Source: Macrotis lagotis
Lineage: Eukaryota; Chordata; Mammalia; Peramelemorphia; Peramelidae
Direction: 5' to 3'
Assembly: GCF_037893015.1 (NCBI RefSeq)
Contig: NC_133658.1
Coordinates: 881,051,043 to 881,115,042 of the forward strand
DNA: 64,000 bases
Part shown: one piece after another, positions 23,476 to 35,060 of the stretch
How the letters are laid out: the number at the start of each line of letters is the position of its first letter
Numbering within the stretch: the first letter of the stretch is position 1
Translations under genes and position numbers: made by a program
The notes under the pieces: model-generated
What the model was told of the DNA's origin: nothing
Database searches by the model: none
What the model saw: the letters and a program-made list of their open reading frames with translations, nothing else

Positions 23476-24200
23476 TATAATGCATATTTTATAGTAAATA
23501 ATAAACACTTTTTGAGTGATAGCTATGATATTTAACTTTTCTGGGCCTCAATTTTCTCACCTGATACATAGTAGGTGCTTATTAAGTACATGCTAACCAA
23601 ATCATTTTTTCCCTGAGTAATAATAACTTATTAGAGATGAATAATTAATTTCAATTATATAAATTATATAGTTTATTATATATTATAGTTTATTATAATT
23701 ATATAAATTCATTCATTAGTGTTTGATTTAATTAAATAATTAGAGATATAATTAATTGTCCTGCCTGAATAATGCATTCAAATTGTTATTAATAATGACC
23801 ATAATGGATTTGTACAATTGGAGGGAGTACCCGAGTGAATAAGATCCCAGAGCCATTGAGAATCACTGATGGGATGAACACAGTATTTCCTGCTCTAGAC
23901 TCTTCTGTCCTTCAAATAATAATGTTGTATAGTAGAAAGACCACAGACTTGAAACAAAATGTAAGCTCCTTGAAGGCAAAAACTCTTTCACTTTTGTCAT
24001 TACCAGCATAATACTAGGCTTACAATAGGTGCAAAATAAATGTTTGTTGATTGATTAATTTATTCCAGAAATCTGGATTGCTAATTTCTAATATGCCAGG
24101 AATTGATTATATCACTTTGGATATGTCACTTCCTCCCTCTGGACTTTAATTTTCTTAATTTGTAAATGAAGAAGGTTGGACTGGGTCAGAGGCAACACTC
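23476..24200. other. AT-rich DNA with L2 and MIR remnants
   Basis: AT-rich tract at 23625-23770. L2 end at about 23960-24055 (gctccttgaaggcaaaaact). MIR-like plus text at 24070-24190. Confidence 0.45.
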
Positions 24201-24715
24201 ATTTGGGGAAGGAAGAGATATTTTTCATTTCCAAGAAGCCCTGAGATCATAGGTGGGTGTGAGACTCTCAGTAAAGTCCTTGAATGAAGAAAGGAGGGTT
24301 GCACCAGAGTGTATGGCTGTGGTCTCTGCCCCACTCCCTGCTGGGAATCTCAGCCTACCTTAGAAATGGCTGTTCCCCGAAACCCCTCTTCGGTAAATTA
24401 CTGATAGGGACAAACTGTGCCATACATAGGCTATGCTTGAAAGATCAGTTCTATATTCTAGACTCTCAATTAACAGTTCACAAAGTGTGCTCCAGGAAAT
24501 TTCTTGGTTTCCCCAATATCCCTTCATGGGATTTGAGAGGTCAAAACAATTTTCATAAAAATACTAATATGCTTTAATTTCTAATATGGTAAATACTGAT
24601 AGTCAGAACCCGCATAAACAAAAGGTCTTTAGGGGACAGTCCTCAATAATTTTTACGCGTGTAAAGGGTTCCTGTGACTCAAGTTCTGATCAGGTTTTCT
24701 AAGAGTTCTTTCCAT
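24201..24715. other. Intergenic DNA, nothing recognised
   Basis: A 97-codon plus frame (24284-24577) has no recognised family. Confidence 0.3.
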
Positions 24716-25050
24716 CTCAGTTCTAATGCAATGACTTTTCTAGCTCTGATATCATCGGTTTTAAGCATTCTCAATTTAATCAGTCTCAACTAAGCATCCC
24801 TTCCAGCTTTGATATTTTGTGTTCTAAGGACCCTCCCAGCTCTGGCATCCTGTGTTCTAAGGGCCCTCCCAGCTCTAACATTCAATATTCTAAGGGTCCT
24901 CCTAATTCTGACATACTCTATTTTAAGGGTCCTCCTAGCTCTGACATTCTGTGTTCTAAGGGCACATTCAGTTCTGATTGTCTCTGTTCTAAGGGCCCTC
25001 CCACCTCAGCCATCCTGTGCCCTCAGACCCTCTTTGTCTCTGATTCTCTT
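24716..25050 (+). repeat. 33-bp minisatellite, block 2 (longest)
   Basis: About nine units of tgtgttctaagggccctccc plus agctctgacattc. Because 33 is a multiple of three, frames of 78-92 codons stay open with an 11-residue period (CVLRALPALTF). Not a gene. Confidence 0.85.
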
Positions 25051-25800
25051 TGATTATCTCTGTTCTTTACTTACACAATGGCCCTGATCCCATTCACTCA
25101 CATGAACTCCTAGTCCTCGAAGGTTCTCAGCCCCACCCCTGTAGAGCTAAGCAGATGGATGACAAATAGAAAAGTCACAACTAAGGATTTGAGTTCTTCC
25201 CTCCAACTGAACACCTTTCGAAAGTGAAAGACAAGTGGTCTTGGGAGGACGTCTGGGGTTGTGGTTGTGGTGGTTGGTTCTGCCAAAACTGAGAGAGAAA
25301 CAGACAAAAAGTGAGATACCAAGAGAAAAAGCAATTAGGCAGAAGATGGACAGAGACTGAGAAAGAGATAATGAGACATACAACCAGCGACAACGACACA
25401 GAGAAAGGGAGAAAAAATTAAAAAAAAAATCCTCCAAGTCAGATTGAAAATTGAGACCGAGAAAAGTTGAGTGAGAAGGTTTAGGCAGAGGAAAAGTCAC
25501 CCTCAGACTTCCATGAAAGAAACCCAACACAACCAACGGCCAAATGACTAAGCCCCCCGGGGTCTGAGCCCCACCCCCACCCAACCTCAGGCTCCCTGGG
25601 AACTTCAACCTGGCCCCTTCCTGAAAGCTCCAGTCTTCTATCCTTCCCTCCATCAGCAGCTCCTGTTGAAATTCCAGTGGAAAGACTGGGATCTTGAGGA
25701 TGCAAGGCAAGACTCAATGCCCTCCCTAATTTGTAGCCCCTCTTCTACCCTTACATTTTTTCCCCTTTAGGGCCCTTTCAGACATCTGTTCCTTTTTCTT
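25051..25800. other. Unique intergenic block with the longest minus-strand frame
   Basis: A 187-codon minus frame (25147-25710) overlaps three others. It has long Leu/Ser stretches and no recognised domain. Confidence 0.35.
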
Positions 25801-26040
25801 GTTGTTCAGTCATTTCAGTCACGTCCAACTGATCACAACCCCCATTTGGGGTATTCTTGGCAGAGATCCTGGAGTAGTTTGCCATTTCCTTCTCCAATTC
25901 ATTTTACAGATGAGAAAACTGAGGCAAACAGGGTGAAGTGATTTGCCCTGGGTAGAAGTCAAATTTGAACTCAGGTCTTCCTGACTCAAGGCCCAGTGGG
26001 TCTTTTCCACTGCACCACCTAGTTGCAACAGCAGCAGCAA
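25801..26040 (-). mobile_element. Ther-type CORE-SINE, full length
   Basis: gttgttcagtcatttcagtc through tttgccatttccttctccaa and gatgagaaaactgaggcaaa to gcaccacctagttgc. Confidence 0.85.
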
Positions 26041-26107
26041 TATAGCCAGGCAAAGTGATAAGCAAATGTTCCTAACAGGTTTGGGAGGTAAGGTGTTGTA
26101 ATTATCC

Positions 26108-26220
26108 CTACCATACGGTTAAGGAAACTGTAAGACAGAAGTTAGATGACTTGTCCAAGGTCATACAGCTAGTAAGAATGGGAGCATGAATTTGAACCCA
26201 AGTCTTCCTTGTTCTATCCA
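26108..26220 (-). mobile_element. MIR SINE
   Basis: gttaaggaaactgtaagaca, ccaaggtcatacagctagta, atttgaacccaagtc. Confidence 0.7.
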
Positions 26221-27139
26221 CTTTGAGGTCTGGCTGGCTCAAAGGATGAGTCATCCAGGAAAATCTACTTTCATGGTGAAGGAAATGGCAAACCACTTCA
26301 AAGCCGGTGGAAAAAGATGAGAGAGTTCTTGTGTGATCTGGGTGACCCCCGCTAAACACTGCAAAAGAAGAGGTACCCTCTCTGTTGTTGCCCATACTAC
26401 CTCCAGGTTGACATCTGGCAAAACTACAGAAGGAGTGAACTTGACCTTCAAGGATGACTTTCAGAGAGCTTCTAGCCATCCCTCAATTCCAACCCTCCCT
26501 TACCTGTGAACCTAATCTAGTCCCTTCCCTTCCTGAAACCTCAGTTGGTTCATTATAAAATGTACTTAATGAACTTCTCTGACTCCCTCCACCCCCGCTG
26601 CCCCCCCTCCGCCCCATTAGAATATGTTCCAAAATAGAACACTGTTTTTGAGTCTCATCTGATTTTTCATGACACTGTGGACCAGTGTTGTGGGAGAAAC
26701 TGGCGTCACCGTCCTAAAAATGAGAGCTCTTGAAGTGAAAAACTCACACTAGCCCTTTTAGTTCTTAAACTTGCAAAATTTACAGATTAGTCCCCCCCCC
26801 CCCCCACACACACACAGTAAGTGTTTTGAGGGCAGGGCTAATAACAAAGGTCTAGGTGAGGTGCCTGAGGAAAAGAGTGAAAGGAAAGTTGCTAGAAGAG
26901 CTGACTGGGCTGAAACTCAGGCAAGTCTGGCCACATGGAAAATTTGGTCCTGACTTTTATAGTCTTGCCCACGCCCTGGGCATAGAAGGGCCAGGAGAAT
27001 TTGAGCAGAGGGGAAGTTCCATCTCCTCTACATGATTGAGGTCAGGTAAAGACTGGAAGCTGGAGGAGGGTGAGGAAGAGCTGAGGTTACTCTTAATCTT
27101 GGAGAATTTAAATTTAACTGTGGAGTTACACTGAAGTAG
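26221..27139. other. Intergenic DNA with C run and (CA)n
   Basis: 26221-26300 includes SINE-like tail text (gaaggaaatggcaaaccact). A C15-(CA)5 run is at 26792-26817. The rest is unassigned. Confidence 0.35.
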
Positions 27140-27215
27140 TATCTAAGGTCAAATTTGAATTTAGGTCTTTCTGATTCCAGGACCAAGGTTCTATAAACGG
27201 ATCCACCTAGCTGAC
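27140..27215 (-). mobile_element. MIR SINE fragment
   Basis: ggtcaaatttgaatttaggt, ctgattccaggaccaaggtt. Another partial copy is at about 27500-27595. Confidence 0.55.
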
Positions 27216-27610
27216 TGATCCCAGGGCAAGCTGTGGCCTGAATCAAAACTCCAGCTGGCAAAATATAAGTTCCCACAAAACAAAACTAACTCCTTAAGCA
27301 GAATATTTTTGGGTTTTGTGTCCACATTTCCTAGTTTTTCCTTGCAGAGAATGGCCCATAGTAAAGACTAATCTAAAGAAGCAGTTCTTTTCAATTCAAA
27401 AAATTCAACTCAACATTTATAAAGTATCTACTAAGTGCTAGACACTGGGGTGGGGAAGGAAGGCGGTACAAGGACAAAAAAATAACACAGTCCATGTTTC
27501 ACAGGCTCATAGATTAAGAGCTAGAAAGGACCTTAAAGGCCATTTTGTTCAACTATCTAATTTTTCCAAAGGGGAAACAAGGAAATTATCATCTCTCGCA
27601 ATGGGGATCT

Positions 27611-28320
27611 GACCAGGGAAAGCCTAGCTGGGAGGAGGATATGATGCTGCCTAATGCTGATACCCACTTCGTCAGCCAACTACCATTAAATGCTAATTAG
27701 TTGTCCTGTTAGCTAAGTTATTGGACTAAGTTAGAATTGGAGCTATTAAGAAAGCCAAAAGTCTTCTTCTGGAAGTTTGTAATAATGTGGAATGGAGGGG
27801 CTTGATTCTCTATACCGATAGTCCTCAATGATTGTTTCCTGTATAGTGTTTGTAGAGTTTTAGAGTTGAGTAATTGTGAGGAATATGGAGATGTTTGGGT
27901 TCCACAAGAATGTGAAGGGAGATTGTTAGTTTACAGTACAAAGATTAAAGTCTGCCTGGATTGTTGTCTATGAGCATGAATGTGAGTCAACACAATATAT
28001 TTAGCCTTAACCTGACCAAAACCTGAGATTAGCCAGATCTGTCCTAACTAGTTCTGAGTTAACCTAGGGTCTTCGACTTTCTCCTTTGTGTGCTGTTTTT
28101 GTTCATTAGTAAACATATGGGACTGTATCAATTAGATTTGTGACCCTAGCCAATGATTGGCATGAAGGGGCAGGAACAAAGCCTTTCAAACTGCATTGAA
28201 GATCTAACATTTCTGGGATTTGGTGCCCTCTGCCCTTGAGAGAGGTGTGACATTTATTAAGATGTCTTAATAAAAAAACCATTTTAATCACTCTGGACTA
28301 AGTATTCATGAGTAATTTAT
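27611..28320. other. Possible solo LTR or other old repeat
   Basis: The block from about 27775 to 28315 has LTR-like composition and an AATAAA (about 28266-28271) near its right end, but no second copy in the window. Family not recognised. If it is an LTR it is old. Confidence 0.2.
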
Positions 28321-28830
28321 AGCAGTCATAATTAAGATAAACATCAGTTAGACTAAACATCAATATTTATTTTAGTGCCTATTTACCCCAAGCATAAAAA
28401 TTACCCATGGGTGGAAAGTCAGTTAGAAACTGGCTCCCAAGTAAGCATTTTTATAGGATTTTTAACAAAGAACCACAATATTTTTGGAGGCAGCCAATGA
28501 AAGTACGTATTTTTTCTTAAAGATGTCCCTAGATACATTATGGTTTTCTTCCCTGAGTCAAAATGTTTGCTTCATTTCCCTACTGATAAGGATTACATTA
28601 GGGAGAAGAAGGAAAGCCTTATACAAACTCTCTCTCTCTCTCTCTCTCCTTTCAATCTCTGTTTCTCTAAATCTCTTTTCCTTCCCTTCACTCCTTTCCC
28701 TCCCAAAAAACTCTTCCCAGAGATTTACAGCAATCTTTTGCCTTGATCATCAGTAAAAAGAGAGATTAAGGTCAAATTATTGGGGCCCTTTAAAAACACT
28801 AATTTCCCACTCAGCAGATGATTAATAGAT
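28321..28830. other. Intergenic DNA with (CT)n
   Basis: (CT)n at 28627-28650. The 90-codon frame at 28484-28756 runs through it. Nothing else recognised. Confidence 0.35.
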
Positions 28831-28985
28831 CTTTTTTTAAAGGTTTTTGCAAGGCAAGTGGGGTTAAGTGGCTTGCCCAAAGCCACACAGCTAGGTAATT
28901 ATTAAGTGTCCGAGACTGGATTTGAACCCAGGTACTCCTGACTCCAAGGCCAGTGCTTTATCTACTACACCACCTAGCCACCCCT
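28831..28985 (-). mobile_element. WSINE1-type SINE
   Basis: aggtttttgcaaggcaagtg to ccacctagccacccc. No clear target-site duplication. Confidence 0.85.
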
Positions 28986-29004
28986 ATAGGTAACTTCTGA
29001 AAAG

Positions 29005-29008
<4 letters not shown>

Positions 29009-29060
<52 letters not shown>
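29009..29060 (+). repeat. (TA)n microsatellite
   Basis: About 24 TA units. It directly follows the SINE. Confidence 0.95.
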
Positions 29061-29727
29061 TCTACAATTTGAACTTACATTTCTTGCCTGCTTATCTTTG
29101 TAATGGCACCAATAAATTCCTTCATTGTGTCAACAGTCACAGGATGTTAAGACATGCTAGAAGAGGAGAGAGAATCCCATATTTTAGGAGCATATGTACA
29201 AGGCATTTCTTTTCCCCATTGAAATCTTCAACAGTAGGATTTTGATTTCAGGGAATGTTTTTAGGCAGTTAATATTTAATTTTTATAATCTTTAAGTCAG
29301 TAATATAATGAGACTTTTTTAAAGATAAAATTATTACAGAGAGAAATAATAATTCACATAAGGCAACTGAGTTCATACTTTTAGGCTATAAAAATTAAAC
29401 AAAGTTAAACAGAATCACAATCTCATATGAAAAAAATACCTAATTAAACAGACATTATAAGTAAACTAAGTCAAGGTACAAATTAATCTACTTTTAGAGG
29501 GGTTCACAGTGTGCTGATTGAGAATCCCTTCACAAATAACTAAATCACCTTGGGAAGTTCAAAACTCCCCCTTGGCTCTTTGTCTGAGGAATGTCAAAAA
29601 CTCTTCCCTTAATGTTAGCCACATGAGGTTGATATTAACAGGAAACGGATTTAGGTTAGCCAGATGTTCAAAAAGGAAAGATATAATAAAATTGAATAAA
29701 AGGAAGTTTTGAAAATTTCCTTCACAC
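29061..29727. other. AT-rich intergenic DNA, nothing recognised
   Basis: No repeat or exon recognised. Confidence 0.35.
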
Positions 29728-30390
29728 CACTTTAGCTGTTGTTGATGGTGATGATCCTTTGTTCTGGAAGAAGACCATGGCTTTGGTAAGGTGATATCAT
29801 GATTTGCAGATGAACTGAATTTTAAGTGAGGCTGGACATTGCAAAGTTACCAGCTTCACTTTCTCCTCTAGAGCCATGTGGATTCAGTGGCAAAAATATA
29901 GATTAGGAAAACTGAAGATGGTCCTCCAGTGGGAGACATGGATCTTTTTTGAGATAAGGTCTTTAACAGTTCTCAGTTTAATTTAGACAATGCCTTTTCT
30001 GCAATTAAGACTAGGTAAGAAATGAGACAAAAAGGAGCCTTTTTTTTAGGTTTTTGCAAGGCAAATGGGGTTAAGTGGCTTGCCCAAGGCCACACAGCTA
30101 GGTAATTATTAGTGTCTGAGACCGGATTTGAACCCAGGTACTCCTGACTCCAGGGCTGGTGCTTTATCGATACACTGTGCCACCTAGCCGCCCCCCCAAA
30201 AGAGCCTCTTTCACCTATTCCAAAAAACAAAAACAATAAATCCACTTGGGAAGGGGGGACCTTCAGAGTTTCTAGACAAAAAAGAAACAACTGCTATTTA
30301 CACTCACTCTGAGCCATCAGAGCCTAAATAATAACCAAGTAAATTTGAGCTAGGACTTATTTTGGACCAGAGTGGGTTTAAGGTATGGTC
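29728..30390 (-). repeat. RTE-tail repeat left of the ERV, split by a SINE
   Basis: On the plus strand it starts with ccatggctttggtaaggtga and runs through caccagcttcactttctcctc, gggagacatggatctttttt and ctaggtaagaaatgagacaa. The same sequence occurs uninterrupted at 45703-46110. The first part is the reverse of the RTE-type SINE tail. Confidence 0.55.
30043..30197 (-). mobile_element. WSINE1-type SINE in the RTE-tail repeat
   Basis: Minus-strand copy. Imperfect target-site duplication aaaaggagcct at about 30030-30040 and aaaagagcct at about 30198-30207. Confidence 0.8.
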
Positions 30391-30493
30391 CTTAAAAAAG
30401 AAATGTAGTCCATAAAACCCAAGATATCTTGCTAGGCTTCAGTGATCAAAATTTATATTCCTTTGGTCAGAGACTCACAGGTAAGGGACAGAA

Positions 30494-30498
<5 letters not shown>

Positions 30499-30535
<37 letters not shown>

Positions 30536-30612
30536 GAAGTAAGAAGGGAAAGAAGGAAGGAGGTAAGGAAGGAAGAAAAGAAGGAAGGAGGAAAGATAAA
30601 GGAAGAAAGGAA
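30499..30612 (+). repeat. (GA)n and (GAAG)n microsatellite
   Basis: About 17 GA units (30499-30532) followed by impure GAAG/GGAA repeats. Confidence 0.9.
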
Positions 30613-30730
30613 AAATAGTATTGGAGATAGTCGCAACCTTGTGATCCTTAAAAGATCAGAAGAGTAAGATTCCAGATGTCAGGAAAACAATGCTTGTACT
30701 AGAGTTTTCCAGTCACCTAGAAAGAGTGGG

Positions 30731-31433
30731 ATACTAGTACAACCCCGGGGTAGTATCCAAGTCTGATACTCTTTGATAGAGAATTTATCTGATCTATATT
30801 TCAGATAAAAAAAATTGTTCTACCAGTCTCTAGTTGAGGCTTGTACATCTGGAATGTTATCCTCTACTCTCCACAAGGTCTGTTTCTCTCTAGTTATACA
30901 CCGAAGTGTGAACCAGTCTCCCTCTAATTGTTTCTGCAAGTTTTATTTTCAAGCTATGTAAATAAGACCAGCCTAAGAAGGAAGGAAACTACCTTGGTTA
31001 TCATAATAAAGGACTGAATAAATTCTTATACTTAAGACATTGTGGAAAGGGAGAGATTTCAATGTTTTATATGTCTATATCATATCTAATAACAACATAT
31101 AAAAATCAAGACAGAAGAGGAGACAGTAGTCCTGGTGCTCATTGGAACTTTGTCAATTCTGACATAGAACAGACTTTACGGATAGGTTAGAGAATTGTAA
31201 AGTAATCATTGACACCTTTATGCACAAATATGTAACTTGATTGGTTGACTGCCAAAATTTTATGATCCTTTATTAAAATTGTATAGATATTAGTTATTCA
31301 TTTAGTTCTGGGTTGGCCTAAGAAGCATGCCATCCACCCATGGATTCTTGGTAAGATCCTAGAGAATAAAACTTCATTTACAAAACTAACTTTTATTATT
31401 TCATTTTTCAGCCTAAGAAAATTATGGTTAACA
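30731..31433 (+). repeat. 5' LTR-like repeat of the ERV
   Basis: Matches 44176-45077 along its length, apart from a SINE in the other copy. Shared anchors include aagtctgata, agagatttcaatgtttta, catttagttctg and gaaaattatggttaac. It has a TATA-like stretch near 31280 and an AATAAA at about 31365. The left end is uncertain by about 20 bases. Similarity ends sharply at 31433. Confidence 0.75.
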
Positions 31434-32490
31434 GTTAATTGTGCCACAGTGACATCAGATTTAGGTTTGACTTGGAAAGAGAATAAACTTTTCCTCAGGC
31501 CAACTCAACAAAGGAATCCCTAGGAAAAACCAGGACAGAGTTATGAGACCAGCACACATGACTTATCTCATGGTGAGCTTGTTACTTTTCATATCAATTG
31601 CCCTGTCAACTGTGTTTCCTTGAAATAAAGTTCTCTGTGATTTTACTTGGGTTTGGGTATTCTCACAGGTTGGTGAAAAGGACCTGTTTTGTTTAACAGC
31701 CAAGATTTGGGGTGCTCAGGGTTTATTCCTAGATTGAAGGGAAGTACCTCTTTGGTGAAATGGCTTGGTGATTAGATTTTTGACATTTTTGTTTGATAAA
31801 GTGTAAAGGAATTTTGTCTGGAATCTTTGTCATATGTCCAGTCGCTATTAGATAAATGTTATTTGCTTTGTGTCTTATTGCTTCTTTTTGGTGTTTGTTT
31901 TTTTGTGAATGGCTATGGCTCAGTTGTTGCAATCCTGAGACAATCTAAATCTAGGATCAGAGATCCATTAGAGAGAACTCCTGCTTTCTATTGGACCAAG
32001 CATTAACTCTAATGATCACATATTTATCAGCATTTGGTATAAGCTAATGAGCAACAGTCCTCAATAGTGTTGGCCTAGGTGGGAATCATTTGAGAAAACT
32101 AAACTGAACTATATTAAAACAATATTAATTTTAAAAACCATGTCTAAAAAGGAATGGAAATGGTTTCATCATTAGTTTTCTGAATCTGAAATCTATTCAC
32201 TTTAAAATTTGTAGAAAAGCTGCTTCCCCATCATCCCTCTGATAAGACAGAGTTGCTAAAAACCTCCTGTCTACTTCAGTTTCTGCTTCTCCTCTAGTCT
32301 CAGTTTCAGTCCCTCCCCCTACTGAGTTGTAGGAACTGGAAAACTTTGCCTTTTCCTCCATCCAAAAGCTTCTACTTTTCTGCCCCCTTATGTTTCTGTC
32401 CCCCCTCGATGACTTTCCCCTCTTCTCGAGAGTCTGGTTTTTGTGAAGCTATCCCATTTACAGAGTCCTACTTCCATTTATACTTCCCTA
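31434..32490 (+). other. ERV leader region with polyadenylation signal and primer-binding-like site
   Basis: AATAAA at 31624-31629 is followed about 75 bases later by tttggggtgctcaggg (31706-31721). This resembles the start of the proline-tRNA primer-binding site of gammaretroviruses (tttgggggctcgtccggg). The remaining 0.77 kb is a non-coding leader. The site lies about 270 bp inside the visible LTR-like repeat rather than at its edge. Confidence 0.45.
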
Positions 32491-35060
32491 CCTATTTTTT
32501 AAAAATTTTCTTTAATTTATTTACACATTACTAAAATATTCTTGTTGTAAGAGTAAATGTAATACCCCTCCCCCCACAAAAATATAAAACCTCATGAGAA
32601 AGTGAAAGAAAGAGGGGAAAAAATGTATTTCATTCTGTGTTCTGATACCATCAGCTAGCTCTGTCTTGGGTGGATCACATTCTTTATCATAAGTCCATCA
32701 TAGAAGTTACTTCCATATTTTTCCACAGTTGCTGTTGCTGATTGTAATTCCTTCCATCCATTCCTCCCCACTACCATCTATTATATTTTCTCTCTCCTTT
32801 CACCCTGTCTCTCTTCAAAAATATGTTGTGGGGCAGCCGAGTGGTGCAGTTGACAGAATATCAGCCCTGGGGCCAAGAGGCCCCAAACTTATGTTCCACT
32901 CTTGAGACCCAGCAACCACCTGGCCCCTTGGTTCCAGACAGGTCACCCAATCCCACCCCCCTGTAAAAAGTAAAAAAGAAAATGTGTTACATCTGATTAT
33001 CCTCTCTTATGATCTACTCTCTCCTCTATCACCCAGAATCCCCCATCCCCCTTTTCTCCTTTTTTCTTCTAGATTTCTATACCCTATTGAGTGTGTATGC
33101 TGTTTCTTCTCTGAGCCATTTCCAATGAGAATGAAGATTCCCTCATTTCCCCCATATCCCCCTTCCATACCATTGCAAAAGCTATTTCTTGACTCTTTTA
33201 CATGAAATATCTTAGTCTATTCTACTTCTCCTTTCCTTTTTCCCAGTACATTTCATTTTCACCCATTGACTCCATTTTTACAATATATTATACCTTCAAA
33301 TTCAGCTCTCTCCTGTGCCTCATCTGTAAAAGCTCATTCTAGCTGCTCTATTAAATGAGAAGGTTTATATGAGTATTATCAGTATCATCTTTCCATGCAA
33401 GAATAGGTGCAGTTTATAATCATTAAGTCCCTCATAATTTACCATTCTCATCCACCCTCTCTGTTTCATCTGAGTCCTGTACTTGGAAATCAAACTTTCT
33501 GTTTAGCTGGTCATTTCGACAGGAACATTTGAAATTTCTTTGTTTTGAAAGTCCATCTTTTCCTCTGGAAGAGGATGTTCAGTTTTGCTGGATAGTTGAT
33601 TCTCAGTTGCATTTCAAGCTCTTTTGCCTTCCAGAATATATTCTAAGCCCTATACAAGCCCTTAATGTGGATGCCACTAAATCCTGTGTGATCCTGACTG
33701 TAGCTCCATGATGTTTGAATTGTTTCCTCCTGGATGCTTGTAATATTTTCTTTTGACTTGGGAGTTCTGGAACTTGGCTATAATATTCCTAGGGGTTGGT
33801 TTTTTGGGGATCTCTTTCTAGAGGAGATCAGTGGATTCTCTCAATTTCTATTTTACCCTCTACTAGGATATCAGGGCAATTTTCCTGTAGGAATTCTTTA
33901 AAAATTAAGTCAAGGCTCTTTTCTTAATCATGACTTTCAGGTAGCCCAATAATTTTTAAATTATCTCTTCTGGATCTGTTTTCCAGATCAGTTTTTTTTT
34001 TCCAGTGAGATATTTCACATTTTTTTCTAGTTTTTCATTCTTTTGGTGTTGAATTACTGTGTCTTAATTTCTTGCAAAGTCATCAGTTTCCTTTAGTTCC
34101 ATTCTACATTTGAAGGATTTGTTTTCCTCAGAGAGCTTTCTTATCTTCTTTTCCATCTGGCCAATTCTGCTTTTTTAAAGCATTCTTCTCCTCAATAACT
34201 TTTTGAACTGTTTTATACATTTGACCTAAACTGGTTTTTAATATACTATTTTTTTGGATCTCCTTGACTAAACCACTCATTTTGTTTTCCTGCATCTCTC
34301 TCATTTTTCTTCCCAATTTTTCATCTATCTTCCTTGATTTTCAAAATCTTTTTTGAGCTCTGTCATAGCCTGAGCCCAACTTCTATATTTCTTGGAGTCT
34401 TCAGATGCCTAAGCTTGGACTTTCTCATCTTCAGAGTGTGTGTTTCAGTCCTCCATGGAACCAAAGTAATTGTCTATGATCAGGTTCCTTTTTTTCCTGT
34501 TTACTCATTTCCCCAGCCTACGCTTGGTTTTGGGGTGCTTCCTGAGCTTCTGAGTGTTACTGGGACACCCCCTCCAAGGACCTCAGTTCCTTCAAGGCCT
34601 TATGAGAGGCACTTATTGCTCTCCCAGTCTGTGGATGACCACAAACTCATCCCTCTGTCCCGGGGCTATGAGGAAGGTCCCTGCTCTATGGGGGCCCCAG
34701 ACTGCAACTACAGTCTGAATATGGTCAAAGTCCCAGAGTTCTGTCCCAGGGACAGAGGACAGACCTTGGTGATCTCCCTCCACTCCCTTACCTTCCATGG
34801 GCCGAGTGCTCAGGGAGCAGCTGCTGGGCAGCTCCCTGCTGGGCAGCTCCACAGGCCTGCTTCTGCTTCCTGGGATCTGGGCTGTGTTGAGGGCCATGGC
34901 CACCCTGAGAGGGCCACGCTGGCCTGGACTTCTCATTTGTTCTGGCAGAGGTCTCCCTGCTGATCTTTCAAGTTGTGCTTGGTGCTCCCTGGGGTGATAG
35001 GTCAGAAAACTGCTTCTGGTGCCAGAAGCTCCTCCAACCAGTTCCCCTGCTGCAGCATTC
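32491..35060 (-). mobile_element. Half-L1-like LINE with 5' UTR, inserted in the ERV
   Basis: Read on the minus strand: a GC-rich 5' UTR (35060 to about 34350), an ORF1 start with a coiled-coil-like peptide (34316-34128, MGRKMREMQENKMSGLVKEI), further ORF1 text, then a spacer and 3' UTR ending in an AATAAATT tract near 32515. The gcttgtaatattttc / ttgacttgggagttctg block is shared with the ORF1 part of the L1 at 52400-52830. No ORF2 endonuclease or RT was found, as in HAL1-type elements. A SINE sits at 32826-32970. Confidence 0.65.
32826..32970 (+). mobile_element. SINE, WSINE/WALLSI-like variant, inside the half-L1
   Basis: ggggcagccgagtggtgcag head, then a body that departs from WSINE1 (ccacctggccccttggttcc) and a short A-rich tail. 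It may be a different tRNA-type family. Confidence 0.5.

Noticed and set aside
24809-25087. 11-residue repeat protein (CVLRALPALTF)
   Set aside because: Explained by a 33-bp minisatellite, a multiple of three. Other frames show a repeat too.
25147-25710. 187-codon minus frame
   Set aside because: Four frames overlap on the same strand, composition is Leu/Ser-rich, and no domain or splice logic was seen. The plus strand has few T-rich stops here because of composition.
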